A stretch of DNA of 64,000 nt from Burkholderiales bacterium (lineage in GTDB: Bacteria; Pseudomonadota; Gammaproteobacteria; Burkholderiales; Burkholderiaceae_C): positions 62,001 to 126,000 of the forward strand of contig CANBTT010000001.1 of NCBI GenBank assembly GCA_947372465.1. The letters run 5' to 3'. This document shows positions 32,698-41,678 of this stretch, one piece after another. The notes under the pieces were generated by a model. That model was not told the DNA's origin, made no database searches, and worked only from the letters and a program-made list of their open reading frames with translations. Position 1 is the stretch's first letter; every line of letters starts with the position of its first letter. A program made the position numbers and the translations under genes.

Positions 32698-34092
32698 ATG
32701 ATTGAACTGCCATTGGCGTTTGTAGACATCGAGACCACAGGATCGAATTTTGAGCAAGACCGGATCACGGAAGTTGCTGTCTTGACCCGTTCGCCCGAGG
32801 GGGTGGAGGGTTTTGAGCGGCTGATCAACCCTGAGTGCCCCATTCCAAGCTTCATCCAAACGCTCACCGGCATCACCCCTGAGATGGTTTTGGAACAATC
32901 CCCCTTTGAAGATCAGGCCAAAGCGCTGTTTGAACAACTCCAAGGCAAGCTGTTCATCGCGCACAATGCACGCTTTGATTACGGCTTCTTGAAAGCGTCT
33001 TTTAAAAGAGTGGGACTCGATTTCAAACCCAAAGTGGTGTGCACAGTGAAGCTCTCAAGGTACTTGTTCCCAGAGCAAAAACGCCACAATTTGGACACCC
33101 TCATCGAGGTTCACGGCCTAGAAGTCAGTTCGCGTCACCGGGCCATGGGGGATGCACATTTGCTCCTTCAGTTTTGGTCCCTGTGCTTAGAAAAATTTGG
33201 CCAAGACAAGCTCAATGAAGCGGTCGCTCACCAACTCGGACACGCCAGTTTGCCCCCCCACATCGACAGCGCCTTGATTGACAGCATCCCAGACTCACCA
33301 GGCGTTTATTTGTTCTACGGCGACAATGCATTGCCTTTGTACATTGGCAAAAGCAAACACCTGCGTACACGAGTGCTGAGCCACTTCCAAGGCGCACTCG
33401 GCAAGAGAAAAGAGATGAAGTTGTCTCTTCAAGTCAAGCACATTGAATGGATTCAAACGGCCGGCGAGTTGGGTGCGCTGCTCTTAGAGTCTCGCTTGAT
33501 CAAAGAAAAGCTCCCGCACATGAACATCAAGCTCAGAAGAACCAAGGCGCTTTGTGCTTGGCAATTGAATGAAGACCCATCGGGCTTCATCAAGCCTCAA
33601 TTGATCACGGCCAAAGACATGAACCTTGGCGAAGAGGAAAATATTTACGGCCTCTTCTCCAGCAAGCGGGCCGCCACCTCGGCCTTGAAAGGGCTTGCGA
33701 AAAAGAGCTTCCTGTGTGAGGGCATTTTGGGCCTAGAAAAACTCAGCAAAGATGCGCCTTGTTTTGGTCACCAAGTCAAACTCTGTGCGGGCGCCTGCGT
33801 TGGAAAAGAAGCCCCCGCCAAACACAATCTAAAACTATTGACCGCCATGATCCACCTGAAAGTCAGCACTTGGCCCTACAAAGGACCTGTGGGCATCAAG
33901 GAAATGGATGACGTTCATGTGGTGGACCAGTGGTGCTACTTGGGCACCGTCAAAAATGAAACCGAACTCCACGACACCCTTCATCAAGGCAAAGGAGATT
34001 TTGACATGGACACCTACCAGCTCTTAAAAAAGAGTTTGAGCCAAGCACGCCCTGAGAGCCTTGTCCAATTGAGGCGTCAAAGCGCGCATTGA
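32698..34092 (+). CDS. DnaQ-like 3'-5' exonuclease fused to a UvrC-type GIY-YIG nuclease domain
   Basis: The 464-residue protein has an N-terminal DEDD exonuclease domain (1-170; AFVDIETTGS, the HNARFDYGFLKASF segment, and a final HRAMGDAHLLLQFW with the fifth catalytic Asp). A GIY-YIG domain follows (about 200-290; SPGVYLFYG, LYIGKSKHLRTRV, the Glu in LLLESRLIKEKLP) as in the UvrC N-terminus and Cho. The UvrC C-terminal nuclease and HhH domains are absent. Such fusions occur in several bacteria and probably act in DNA repair. ATG 32698 was chosen because the exonuclease domain begins at once. Its neighbours are unrelated. Confidence 0.85.
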   Translation: MIELPLAFVDIETTGSNFEQDRITEVAVLTRSPEGVEGFERLINPECPIPSFIQTLTGITPEMVLEQSPFEDQAKALFEQLQGKLFIAHNARFDYGFLKASFKRVGLDFKPKVVCTVKLSRYLFPEQKRHNLDTLIEVHGLEVSSRHRAMGDAHLLLQFWSLCLEKFGQDKLNEAVAHQLGHASLPPHIDSALIDSIPDSPGVYLFYGDNALPLYIGKSKHLRTRVLSHFQGALGKRKEMKLSLQVKHIEWIQTAGELGALLLESRLIKEKLPHMNIKLRRTKALCAWQLNEDPSGFIKPQLITAKDMNLGEEENIYGLFSSKRAATSALKGLAKKSFLCEGILGLEKLSKDAPCFGHQVKLCAGACVGKEAPAKHNLKLLTAMIHLKVSTWPYKGPVGIKEMDDVHVVDQWCYLGTVKNETELHDTLHQGKGDFDMDTYQLLKKSLSQARPESLVQLRRQSAH

Positions 34093-34113
34093 ACCCTTTG
34101 CAAGCTCACCTCT

Positions 34114-34854
34114 TTAACTGGCCACTTGGGGGTCTTGAAATCCATCTTTGCGATAGGTCAACACCAAGGTATCTCGGTGCCCCATCTCCTTGAGTCCCTG
34201 GATGGGCGTGGTCTCATGAATGATGCGGTGATCATCTAGGAGCAGCATCGACCAAGGCTCTTTGAGTGTGAACCTCAAACCCTCATTGCCAGAGAGCTCA
34301 AAAATTCTTGTCTCCCCCCCCTTGATGCTTTCTCGTGCCACCAAAATCACCGCCACATAGTCCACGCCATCGCGGTGAGCGCCCTCGGGTGTTGGGCGCC
34401 CGATGCCATCGACCGTGTTGATGCGAAATTGATGGGCTTCGGTGTACCAGGTCTGAGGGGCAGACAATTGGTCCAGTACAGCGCCCACGCCCCCAATCAA
34501 TTGTTGCCAAACGGATGAACCACTGAGGGAAGCATCGATGGGCTCAAAGAGTCGCTCAAGGCCCCCGTGCAGTGCGTTGTAGTCAAGCGACTGCCAATGC
34601 GCTCGGTGGGGGACCAATTGCGAGGCACCGCCTTTGACCACCAAACTGTCGTGTCGACGAAGCCTGTATTTGCCCTGGTCTTTTAAAAATCGATCGGCAA
34701 GGAGCGCATTCCAATAAGGCCCCATGGCCTCTAAAGCCTCGTGCTCTGCCCGCGCAATGCGAGCCACCATTTGAGCCGGGACCAGACAAAAGCCTTGCTC
34801 AGTCATCGCCTGGGAGATGTCAGCCAAGGTGTCAACGGGGGGATGAAGGTGCAT
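34114..34854 (-). CDS. 2-Oxoglutarate/Fe(II) dioxygenase family protein (BsmA/IDO-like)
   Basis: The protein of about 246 residues has the facial-triad pattern: His and Asp in GAHRDGVDYVAVIL and the distal His in DDHRIIHETTPI, with an Arg for 2-oxoglutarate in HRDTLVLTYRKD. This resembles the 2OG-Fe_Oxy_2 group that includes amino-acid hydroxylases. Its substrate is unknown. ATG 34854 was chosen; a TTG-initiated frame to 34926 would add 24 residues without motifs. It is convergent with the exonuclease gene. Confidence 0.75.
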   Translation of the reverse strand: MHLHPPVDTLADISQAMTEQGFCLVPAQMVARIARAEHEALEAMGPYWNALLADRFLKDQGKYRLRRHDSLVVKGGASQLVPHRAHWQSLDYNALHGGLERLFEPIDASLSGSSVWQQLIGGVGAVLDQLSAPQTWYTEAHQFRINTVDGIGRPTPEGAHRDGVDYVAVILVARESIKGGETRIFELSGNEGLRFTLKEPWSMLLLDDHRIIHETTPIQGLKEMGHRDTLVLTYRKDGFQDPQVAS

Positions 34855-34958
34855 GAGAAACCAAACTTTTAAACGACCGTGAAATTTCAACAGGGATTCA
34901 ACAGCGGGTTCGCCCTGACCCTTCAAATTAAAGGATTTGCGCTGTCACACGTTTGGAA

Positions 34959-36002
34959 CTAATCAATGGAGATGAGCTTGTCCCTGGCCAGTGTAGACCA
35001 TTGAAGCATTTGCTGCTTGATGAAACGCTCGGCCGCTTCAGTGTCGCCTTGAAACACCTCTCCTCCCAATTTGCCCACCCGCTCCTTAAACTCTTCGCGC
35101 TGTGAGACTTTGGCAATGGCTGCACTTAACTTTTGAACCACTTCTTTCGGGGTCGCAGCAGGTGCGAAAAGGGCGTTCCACTCATAAATTTCAAAACTCG
35201 GTATGCCCGCCTCTGCCATGGTGGGCACCTCTTGCAAAGAAGGCACACGCTTATTGCTGGTGACCGCCAAAGCCAAAAGTTTTTTTGACTCAATGTATTG
35301 AATGGTTGAACCCACACTGCCAAAAAAGACGGGAATTTGCCCACCCATCACATCGTTCAACGCCAGACCTGCCCCCTTGTAAGGCACATGCTGCATCTCA
35401 ATTTTGGTTTTGTTCGCAAACAGCACACCCGCCAAGTGTTGAGCCGATCCATTGCCAGAAGAGGCAAAGGAGATGGCATTGGGTTTCGCTTTGGCCAGGG
35501 CGATCAACTCCTTGACCGTTCTCACAGGAAGACTCGGGTTCACAAGCAAGACATTGGGGTAAAGCGCCAAAATGCCAAGCGCTTTGAAGTCTCGCTCGGG
35601 CTGATAGGGCAAATTGGGATAGAGAGAAGGGTTGACCGAGTAAGACGACGCGTCGAGCATGATGGTGTAGCCATCGGGCGCGGATTTGGCGACCAAAGAG
35701 GCCGCAATTTGACCTGAAGCGCCAGGCTTGTTCTCAACCACCACGGGGGTCCCAAGGATCTGCCCCAAAGGCGTGGAGATCGTTCTGGCCATGATGTCAG
35801 CGGTGCCCCCTGGCGGGTACGTCACCACCAAGACGATGGGCTTGGCGGGCCAAGTCTGGGCAGATACACAAGGGGCCAACAGCATGCTGGAGAAAAAAGT
35901 GGCCAGCAAAAGCGAGCGATTTAAAAGACCAAGGATCAAGAGCAAACTCCAAACAAAGGGAATGGGGCAAATTAGGGTTTTCATATTATGTCGCAATTGC
36001 AT
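34959..36002 (-). CDS. Bug-family periplasmic solute receptor (TctC-like)
   Basis: The 347-residue protein has an unusually long hydrophobic N-terminus (about 49 residues with two hydrophobic stretches, ending CVSAQ) before PIVLVVTYPPGGTADIMART. Other motifs are DGYTIMLDASS and HVPYKGAGLALNDVMG. Starts at 36002 or 35984 are both possible; neither has a clear ribosome-binding site. It is divergent from the lactonase gene at 36063. Confidence 0.86.
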   Translation of the reverse strand: MQLRHNMKTLICPIPFVWSLLLILGLLNRSLLLATFFSSMLLAPCVSAQTWPAKPIVLVVTYPPGGTADIMARTISTPLGQILGTPVVVENKPGASGQIAASLVAKSAPDGYTIMLDASSYSVNPSLYPNLPYQPERDFKALGILALYPNVLLVNPSLPVRTVKELIALAKAKPNAISFASSGNGSAQHLAGVLFANKTKIEMQHVPYKGAGLALNDVMGGQIPVFFGSVGSTIQYIESKKLLALAVTSNKRVPSLQEVPTMAEAGIPSFEIYEWNALFAPAATPKEVVQKLSAAIAKVSQREEFKERVGKLGGEVFQGDTEAAERFIKQQMLQWSTLARDKLISID

Positions 36003-36062
36003 TTGACATTACATTGATTCGGAGATTTTTAAACCCATTCTTAACCTTAAAAGCAGGAGCTC

Positions 36063-37127
36063 ATGCACGTGAAATACTTAGCCCATCGGTGTTCTCTTTT
36101 TATCTCTTTGTGCCTCGTGGGGGCCCTGAGCGGCTGTCAAACCATGAAGGGACAAGAAAAAACCGTCACGGCGCCTGAGTCTCAATGGCAAGAGATCTCT
36201 AAAACCGGTCTGGTCTTTGCTGAAGGCGTTGTGGCCGATAAGACTGGAAAAATTTACGCCACAGACCTCACACGCACCTTCATCTTGAAAGAGAACAACC
36301 CAGGCGGGACCATCTATCAATACGACCCACTCACCCAGAGGACCGTTAAATTCATGGAGCCCAGCGGCATGGCAAATGGCCTGCATGTCGATAAAAACGG
36401 AGACCTCTTGATCGCTCAAGGTGACGATACGGGCGGCAGAGCACTGGTGAGAAAAAATTTGATCACCGGCGAACTTAAAACACTTGTTCGAACGTTTGAG
36501 GGCAAGCGCTTGAACGGCGTCAATGACATCACAAGCGATGCCCAAGGCCGCATCTACTTCACCGACGCGCGCTACGCACCTGGCGCAGAGGCCATCGAGT
36601 TGCCAAACAGCGTTTATCGCTTGGACAACAATGGGCAATTGACAGCGCTGGACACAGGCCTGTTTCGCCCAAATGGCATTGAGGTCTCCCCAAAAGGTGA
36701 CAAGCTCTACATTTCTGCCACCAACTTCACCCGCCTGCCCATCAACCCTCTGGGGCCCAAGGTGGACCGTTTTGGCATCACGGCAGGCGGGGTCGTGGTC
36801 TTTGATCTTGATGCAAGCGGCCAGATCTCCAACGGCAAGCTGATTTTCAGAGACGATGAATTGGCAACCGATGGCATGACCATGGACAGCTCGGGCAACT
36901 TGTATGTTGCCTCTCACAACGGCAACGCCAAGGAGCCCAAATCCCGCGTTGTCGTGTTGTCCCCTGCTCACGAGGTCCTTCAAATCATTCCAACCCCACA
37001 AGGCTCGCTGTCAACGAATTTAGGCTTTGGTCGAGGCGCCCAATCTCATCTTTTGTTCATGAGCTCGGCGCTGCCTTGGAAAATTTATCAACTGCCTACC
37101 CTCCGAACAGGGCACTATTTCAACTGA
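36063..37127 (+). CDS. SMP-30/gluconolactonase-like lipoprotein
   Basis: The 354-residue protein has a lipoprotein signal with lipobox LSGC (Cys at about 25), then a six-bladed beta-propeller pattern: GLVFAEGVVADKTGKIYATD, NGLHVDKNGDLLIAQ, NGVNDITSDAQGRIYFTD, RPNGIEVSPKGDKLYIS and DGMTMDSSGNLYVA. The repeated NG and NGV-D segments fit the metal site of SMP-30 lactonases. It would act at the membrane surface in the periplasm, opening lactones. The exported hydrolase gene follows after 18 bp, suggesting joint processing of an extracytoplasmic substrate. Confidence 0.82.
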   Translation: MHVKYLAHRCSLFISLCLVGALSGCQTMKGQEKTVTAPESQWQEISKTGLVFAEGVVADKTGKIYATDLTRTFILKENNPGGTIYQYDPLTQRTVKFMEPSGMANGLHVDKNGDLLIAQGDDTGGRALVRKNLITGELKTLVRTFEGKRLNGVNDITSDAQGRIYFTDARYAPGAEAIELPNSVYRLDNNGQLTALDTGLFRPNGIEVSPKGDKLYISATNFTRLPINPLGPKVDRFGITAGGVVVFDLDASGQISNGKLIFRDDELATDGMTMDSSGNLYVASHNGNAKEPKSRVVVLSPAHEVLQIIPTPQGSLSTNLGFGRGAQSHLLFMSSALPWKIYQLPTLRTGHYFN

Positions 37128-37145
37128 TAAAGAAGGAACTTCCCA

Positions 37146-38480
37146 ATGGATCAAGCCGTCAACCCTCGTCGCTCCTTTCTTCACTCCGCCACCGCGATGC
37201 TCGCAGGTGCAGGTCTTGCACAAACCTCGGCCCATGCCGCCTCTGCGCATCCTGGCCCCTTGACCAAACGCTGGACCGAACAGCGCTGGACTTTGGACAA
37301 CACGATCCGTGCGATCGGCATGGACTGGGATCAACCCAGGTCCATCTATCTCTCGGCCCCATGCGGTCCTCAGGCCGCAGGAGACTTCCTGATGGTCAGG
37401 CAACGCATCCAGAAATACGCCGATGCGGCGCCCGCATTTGAAGCTCAAGCCAGGCGTCGAGAAGCACAAGCCAAGGCCGCAGACGCAGCGGGTGAGACGG
37501 TCAACGCGCGAGACAACTACTTCATTGCAGCGGTCCATTGGGGTGCGGCCCAGTGGCCCATCGATGAAAACAACGAGCAAAACAAATTCTACAATCAACG
37601 CAAACGCGAGTGCTATCAACAATACGCCAAGCTCGCTGAGCACAAGGTCGAGGAAGTATGGATTCCCTTGCCTTCCTCCTTGGGCGGCAAATCGCTCCCC
37701 GCATGGCTGCACCTGCCCGCCGATTACAAGGGTGGCAAACTTCCCGTCGTGATCAATGTGCCCGGCATGGACAGCTTCAAAGAGATTGGCACCTCACTGT
37801 ATGGCGACAAGTATTTGACGCGTGGCATTGCCGTGCTGAACATTGACGGGCCTGGCCAATACGAGTCGGCCGTATTGGACATTCACTTCTCCATGCAAGC
37901 CTGGATGGCAACGGGCACCGCCTGTGTCGAGTGGCTCAGCCAAAGAGCAGAAATTGACAGCAAAAAAATTGGCATCGCGGGTGGCAGTTTTGGCTCCTTC
38001 TTCTCAACCATTGCTGCAGCCAATGAGCCACGCATCAGCGCAGTGGCCGTGACCTCTGTGTGCCATGAGCCTGGGTTTCACACCATCTTTGAGGAAGCAT
38101 CTCCCACCTTCAAGATGCGTTTCATGTACATGTCGGGCTTCACGGATGAAGCCAAATTTGATGCCTTCAGAAAGACCATGACTTGGGAAGGTCACACGAT
38201 CAAAATCAAACAACCTTACCTGTGCTTGGCAGGCGAATCGGATGAGCTCTCCCCCATCGAGCACACAGAGCGACTCATGAAAACCTTGCAAGGCCCCAAA
38301 AGACTCTTGGTCTATCAAGACTCAAGGCACTCTGTGGGCAACGTCCCCGCCGCCTATCTCGGCCCCAATCCTGCAACGCATGTGGCAGAGTGGATGCTGG
38401 CCCAATTCCAAGGCAAAACCTTCCCCAGTGAGCGTTGGTTCATCACCTCAAGCGGACAGATCAACAAGGTCCCCTATTGA
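37146..38480 (+). CDS. Exported alpha/beta hydrolase with twin-arginine signal
   Basis: The 444-residue protein has a Tat signal (PRRSFLHSATAMLAGAG, residues 7-23) ending near SAHAA, a helical cap region and an alpha/beta-hydrolase core. Candidate triad: Ser in IAGGSFGSFF, Asp in AGESDELSP and His in DSRHSVGN. The layout resembles the cytoplasmic hydrolase at 13956 (FrsA/DUF1100-like). ATG 37146 is preceded by GAAGGAA. The gene is probably co-transcribed with the lactonase lipoprotein gene. Export through Tat indicates a folded periplasmic enzyme; the substrate is unknown. Confidence 0.78.
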   Translation: MDQAVNPRRSFLHSATAMLAGAGLAQTSAHAASAHPGPLTKRWTEQRWTLDNTIRAIGMDWDQPRSIYLSAPCGPQAAGDFLMVRQRIQKYADAAPAFEAQARRREAQAKAADAAGETVNARDNYFIAAVHWGAAQWPIDENNEQNKFYNQRKRECYQQYAKLAEHKVEEVWIPLPSSLGGKSLPAWLHLPADYKGGKLPVVINVPGMDSFKEIGTSLYGDKYLTRGIAVLNIDGPGQYESAVLDIHFSMQAWMATGTACVEWLSQRAEIDSKKIGIAGGSFGSFFSTIAAANEPRISAVAVTSVCHEPGFHTIFEEASPTFKMRFMYMSGFTDEAKFDAFRKTMTWEGHTIKIKQPYLCLAGESDELSPIEHTERLMKTLQGPKRLLVYQDSRHSVGNVPAAYLGPNPATHVAEWMLAQFQGKTFPSERWFITSSGQINKVPY

Positions 38481-38553
38481 GAACACCCGTTGAAAAATAC
38501 CGTTGGATCAATAAACTCTTTTGGGTGAACCCCAGACCCTGTGATTCGAACAA

Positions 38554-38588
38554 GGGCTTTTGAACAAAGCCTCCTCTTTATTTTTTTA
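38554..38588 (+). terminator. Probable intrinsic terminator after the exported hydrolase
   Basis: The stem GGGCTTT pairs with AAAGCCT (one G-U pair) around TGAAC, followed by a T-rich tract. It falls between the hydrolase stop (38480) and the ATG of the BKACE gene (38599), and it contains the alternative TTG start of that gene, which argues against that start. Confidence 0.45.
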
Positions 38589-38598
38589 CAGATTGATC

Positions 38599-39537
38599 AT
38601 GAGCGCTCGCCCGAAAAAGAAAGTCATCATCACCTGTGCCATCACGGGGGCCATCCACACCCCAACGATGTCACCACACCTGCCCATCACATCAAAGGAC
38701 ATCGCCGAGCAAGCCGTTGAGGCCGCGCGTGCCGGCGCGGCCATTGTGCACCTGCATGCCCGAGACCCCAAAGACGGCAAGCCCCTGCAAGAACCCGCTG
38801 CCTTTCGAGAGTTTGCGGTCCCCATCAAAGCGCAAAGCGATGTGGTGTTGAACTTCACCACGGGAGGAGCGCCCACCATGGACATTGAAGAGCGACTCCA
38901 ACCCGCCCTTCAACTCAAACCCGAGGTGGCCTCATTGAACATGGGCTCCATGAACTTTGGCTTGTACCCCATGGTGGGACGGTTTAAAAATTGGAAACAC
39001 GAGTGGGAGAAGCCGTATCTTGAAGAGTCGGATGGTCGCATCTTTAAGAACACCTTCAAAGATATCCAATATATTTTGGAGAGTTGCAAAGCGAACCGAA
39101 CGCGTTTTGAGATTGAGTGCTACGACATTGGCCACCTCTACACGGCAGCGCATTTCTTGGAGCGACAAATTCTTGAACCCCCGCTTTTCATCCAGTCTGT
39201 CTTTGGTATTCTTGGTGGGATTGGGCCACACCCGGAGGATGTGATGCAAATGAAGCGCACCGCGGACCGCTTGTTTGGAGACGATTATGTTTGGTCCGTG
39301 CTTGGCGCTGGGAGAAACCAAATGCCCATCGCGACCATGAGTGCAGTGATGGGCGGCAATGTGAGGGTGGGCCTTGAAGACTCCCTGTGGGAAGGGCCTG
39401 GACAGTTGGCCAAAACCAATGCCGATCAAGTCAAACGTATTCGCACCATCATTGAGGCCCTGTCTTTGGAAGTGGCAACCCCAGACGAAGCCAGAGAGAT
39501 CTTGGCGCTCAAGGGGGGCCACAACGTGGGGTTCTAA
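38599..39537 (+). CDS. Beta-keto acid cleavage enzyme (BKACE, DUF849 family)
   Basis: The 312-residue TIM-barrel protein starts ARPKKKVIITCAITGAIHTP and has the zinc-binding VHLHARDP (about 48-55), SLNMGSMNFGLYP and GGNVRVGLEDSLWEGPG. BKACE enzymes, including 3-keto-5-aminohexanoate cleavage enzyme, condense a beta-keto acid with acetyl-CoA to give acetoacetate and a new CoA ester. The ATG at 38599 is preferred over a TTG at 38560. The keto-acid specificity cannot be inferred. The secreted lactonase and hydrolase just upstream could produce its substrate. Confidence 0.86.
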   Translation: MSARPKKKVIITCAITGAIHTPTMSPHLPITSKDIAEQAVEAARAGAAIVHLHARDPKDGKPLQEPAAFREFAVPIKAQSDVVLNFTTGGAPTMDIEERLQPALQLKPEVASLNMGSMNFGLYPMVGRFKNWKHEWEKPYLEESDGRIFKNTFKDIQYILESCKANRTRFEIECYDIGHLYTAAHFLERQILEPPLFIQSVFGILGGIGPHPEDVMQMKRTADRLFGDDYVWSVLGAGRNQMPIATMSAVMGGNVRVGLEDSLWEGPGQLAKTNADQVKRIRTIIEALSLEVATPDEAREILALKGGHNVGF

Positions 39538-39652
39538 AGCCAGTGGCTTCGTGCCAAGCCGCTGCCTTTTTACCTTGGAAAAGAAGACGCACCGTGTTGC
39601 GGACTCTAAATGCGTGATCCCCGCCAAGCCCTCAGCCCAGAGGCCTTGGCCC

Positions 39653-40234
39653 TCAACTGTCGCCAAGTCCAATCGGAGCCGGGGCGTGGTTGGTGATCTT
39701 GCTAAACAAATTTTGATAGACACTGTCAACCGAGTGGCTGAGCCAAGGGTCGCTGTTGTCCTCAAAGGCCTCGTCCATCAATGACCACTCCTCGTCATCC
39801 AACACCTTCAGGGCCTTGGGAATGATCAAGGAGTTTTCAAGCTGCAGGTGGTGCAAATAAAAGTCATAGTACTTTTTGGCTGCCGACCTAAATTCCGCTT
39901 GGCAATCGTCTCCAAGAATTTCCCAACGCAGCAACAAATGCTGCAGCTCTCTGATTCTGTATTCCCCCACCTTGTGATCGAGCTCAAGTTGCTCAATGGT
40001 CTCCTTGAGCTCAGGCGCCTTTTTTAACACCGGCGGAAACAAGTACAAATTCTCTTTGGGATGGTGCTGCTTTTCTGGGAATTCATCAATGTAGAAAAGC
40101 ATGGCGCGCAGCACCTCAAAAAACAAGGGGCGATTGCCTTTGGGCCCTCGCCTCTCCATCATCTCAATGGAGTAAAGCATTGCAGAAATGGTCGCATGCT
40201 CTTGATTGATGATTTGTATGGATTTGTGGTTCAT
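39653..40234 (-). CDS. Hemerythrin-domain protein
   Basis: The 193-residue all-helical protein carries the diiron hemerythrin pattern: His in NQEHATI (about 13), the HHPKENLYLFP segment with His and Glu, His in ELDHKVGE, and HHLQLENSLIIP. Such proteins bind oxygen or NO or take part in iron-sulphur repair under low oxygen. It is divergent from ligA across a perfect FNR/Anr box, which fits oxygen-responsive control. ATG 40234 is preferred over an upstream TTG at 40240. Confidence 0.85.
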   Translation of the reverse strand: MNHKSIQIINQEHATISAMLYSIEMMERRGPKGNRPLFFEVLRAMLFYIDEFPEKQHHPKENLYLFPPVLKKAPELKETIEQLELDHKVGEYRIRELQHLLLRWEILGDDCQAEFRSAAKKYYDFYLHHLQLENSLIIPKALKVLDDEEWSLMDEAFEDNSDPWLSHSVDSVYQNLFSKITNHAPAPIGLGDS

Positions 40235-40299
40235 GTTCAAGCTTCAAAAAAAATGAATTCCCAATGCGCATATTTTCAGTTGGAAGGGCAAGATTTTTA

Positions 40300-40341
40300 T
40301 TGATTTAAATCAAGCCTTTGAAAAACTCAAAAGTTTATGAT
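40300..40341 (+). promoter_or_regulatory. FNR/Anr box with class II promoter for ligAB, possibly bidirectional
   Basis: TTGATTTAAATCAA (40300-40313) is a perfect FNR/Anr palindrome. A -10-like TATGAT lies at 40336-40341, so the predicted start is near 40348 and the box is centred at -41.5, exactly the class II activator position. The hemerythrin gene reads away on the other strand at a suitable distance and may share the box. Confidence 0.75.
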
Positions 40342-40365
40342 CATTTCAATATTCATCAACTCTTT

Positions 40366-40722
40366 ATGAGCACGACCATGCAACACAAACCTATCTATGG
40401 AACCACCTTGTTTGACGGTGAACAGGCTCAAAAGGGTTATCAATTGAACAAAATGTGTTTTTCATTCAACGCCTTGGTCAACAGGGAGGACTTCAAAAGG
40501 GATGAAAACCAATACATGGAGCGCTATGCCTTAACGCCTGCTCAAAAGCAGGCCATCACCGCCAGAGATGTTTTGGATTTGATCCGACAAGGCGGCAACG
40601 TTTACTACTTGGCCAAATTCGCAGGCATTTTGGGTCTCGATGTCCAAGACTTGGGGGCGCTCCAAACGGGTATGACACGAGAAGCCTTTTGCAACAAATT
40701 GCTAGAAGCAGGGAGGGCATAA
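40366..40722 (+). CDS. ligA: Protocatechuate 4,5-dioxygenase-like alpha subunit (LigA family)
   Basis: The 118-residue helical subunit has LigA-type segments: KGYQLNKMCFSFNALVNRE, ERYALTPAQKQAITARD and NVYYLAKFAGILG. It covers the active site of the catalytic beta subunit in extradiol ring-cleavage enzymes. Its stop overlaps the ligB start (TAATG). I chose ATG 40366; ATG 40378 is equally possible since no ribosome-binding site is clear. Transcription from the FNR-box promoter would give an 18-base leader. Confidence 0.85.
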   Translation: MSTTMQHKPIYGTTLFDGEQAQKGYQLNKMCFSFNALVNREDFKRDENQYMERYALTPAQKQAITARDVLDLIRQGGNVYYLAKFAGILGLDVQDLGALQTGMTREAFCNKLLEAGRA

Positions 40723-41564
40723 TGGCTGAAATACTTGGCATGGTCACCACCTCTCACGTTCCCTCCATAGGCAACGCCATTGCAAGAAACATCCAACACA
40801 ATGCATATTGGGGGCCCTTTTTTGATGGCTTCAAACCCATTCAACATTGGCTCAATGACCACAGACCAGATGTGGTCGTGGTTTTCTACAACGACCATGG
40901 GCTGAACTTTTTCCTAGACACCATCCCCACGTTCTCCGTTGGTGCTTGCAACCAGTACACCAATGAAGACGAGGGCTGGGGCATTCCAACTTTGCCGCCC
41001 TACAAGGGAGATGCAAAGCTGTCATGGGAAATCATTGAGGGTTTGGTACAAAGAGAATTTGATGTGGCCTCGTGTCAAGCAATGAAGGTCGATCATGCGT
41101 TCACGCTTCCCTTAAAGTTGCTCTGGCCAGATGAAGCTGTTTGCCCCGTCATCACGATCCCCATTTGCATCAACACGGTGCAATTTCCCCTGCCCAGTGC
41201 AAGTCGCTGTTACCAATTGGGCAAAGCCGTGGGCGAAATCATTCAGTCAATGGACTCCGATTTGAAGTTCTTGATCATGGGAACGGGCGGACTCTCTCAT
41301 CAATTGGACGGCGAGAGAGCGGGCTTTATCAACAAACAGTTTGACCAAGAGTTCTTAGAAAGCATGGTCACACACCCTGCCTGGGCCACGCAGTTCACCA
41401 ACCACGAGCTCATTGAACAAGTGGGCACTCAAGGCATTGAACTCATCATGTGGTTGGCAGCAAGAGCCGCCCTTGGCGGTCACGTCAAACCCATCTCTAC
41501 AACCTACCATGTGCCCATTTCCAACACGGCTGGGGGCATCATGTTGCTTGAAAATTTGAACTAA
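40722..41564 (+). CDS. ligB: Protocatechuate 4,5-dioxygenase-like beta subunit (LigB family)
   Basis: The 280-residue catalytic subunit of a class III extradiol dioxygenase has candidate Fe(II) ligands His12 (TTSHVPS) and His about 60 (YNDHG), and a late Glu in TNHELIEQVG. The conserved GTGGLSHQLDGER segment is also present. It cleaves a catechol ring next to the hydroxyls using molecular oxygen; protocatechuate, gallate or a related acid is likely. A GGGAGG site precedes its ATG inside ligA. Neighbouring 4,5-cleavage pathway genes (ligC, ligI, ligJ) are not in the window. Confidence 0.87.
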   Translation: MAEILGMVTTSHVPSIGNAIARNIQHNAYWGPFFDGFKPIQHWLNDHRPDVVVVFYNDHGLNFFLDTIPTFSVGACNQYTNEDEGWGIPTLPPYKGDAKLSWEIIEGLVQREFDVASCQAMKVDHAFTLPLKLLWPDEAVCPVITIPICINTVQFPLPSASRCYQLGKAVGEIIQSMDSDLKFLIMGTGGLSHQLDGERAGFINKQFDQEFLESMVTHPAWATQFTNHELIEQVGTQGIELIMWLAARAALGGHVKPISTTYHVPISNTAGGIMLLENLN

Positions 41565-41678
41565 AAAACAAAAGAGGTCATTGGTACTACTTTACTTTAT
41601 AGGCAAGCATTAATTTCAGTTTAAACAACATGCATGGAGAAGTAAAAGGACGCCAAACAGATGAAATAGAAAGAAACA

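Noticed and set aside
36078-37001. Long minus-strand open frame over the SMP-30-like gene
   Set aside because: The plus-strand reading shows a lipobox and propeller repeats. The minus frame is low-complexity in pattern and has no ribosome-binding site or family motif.
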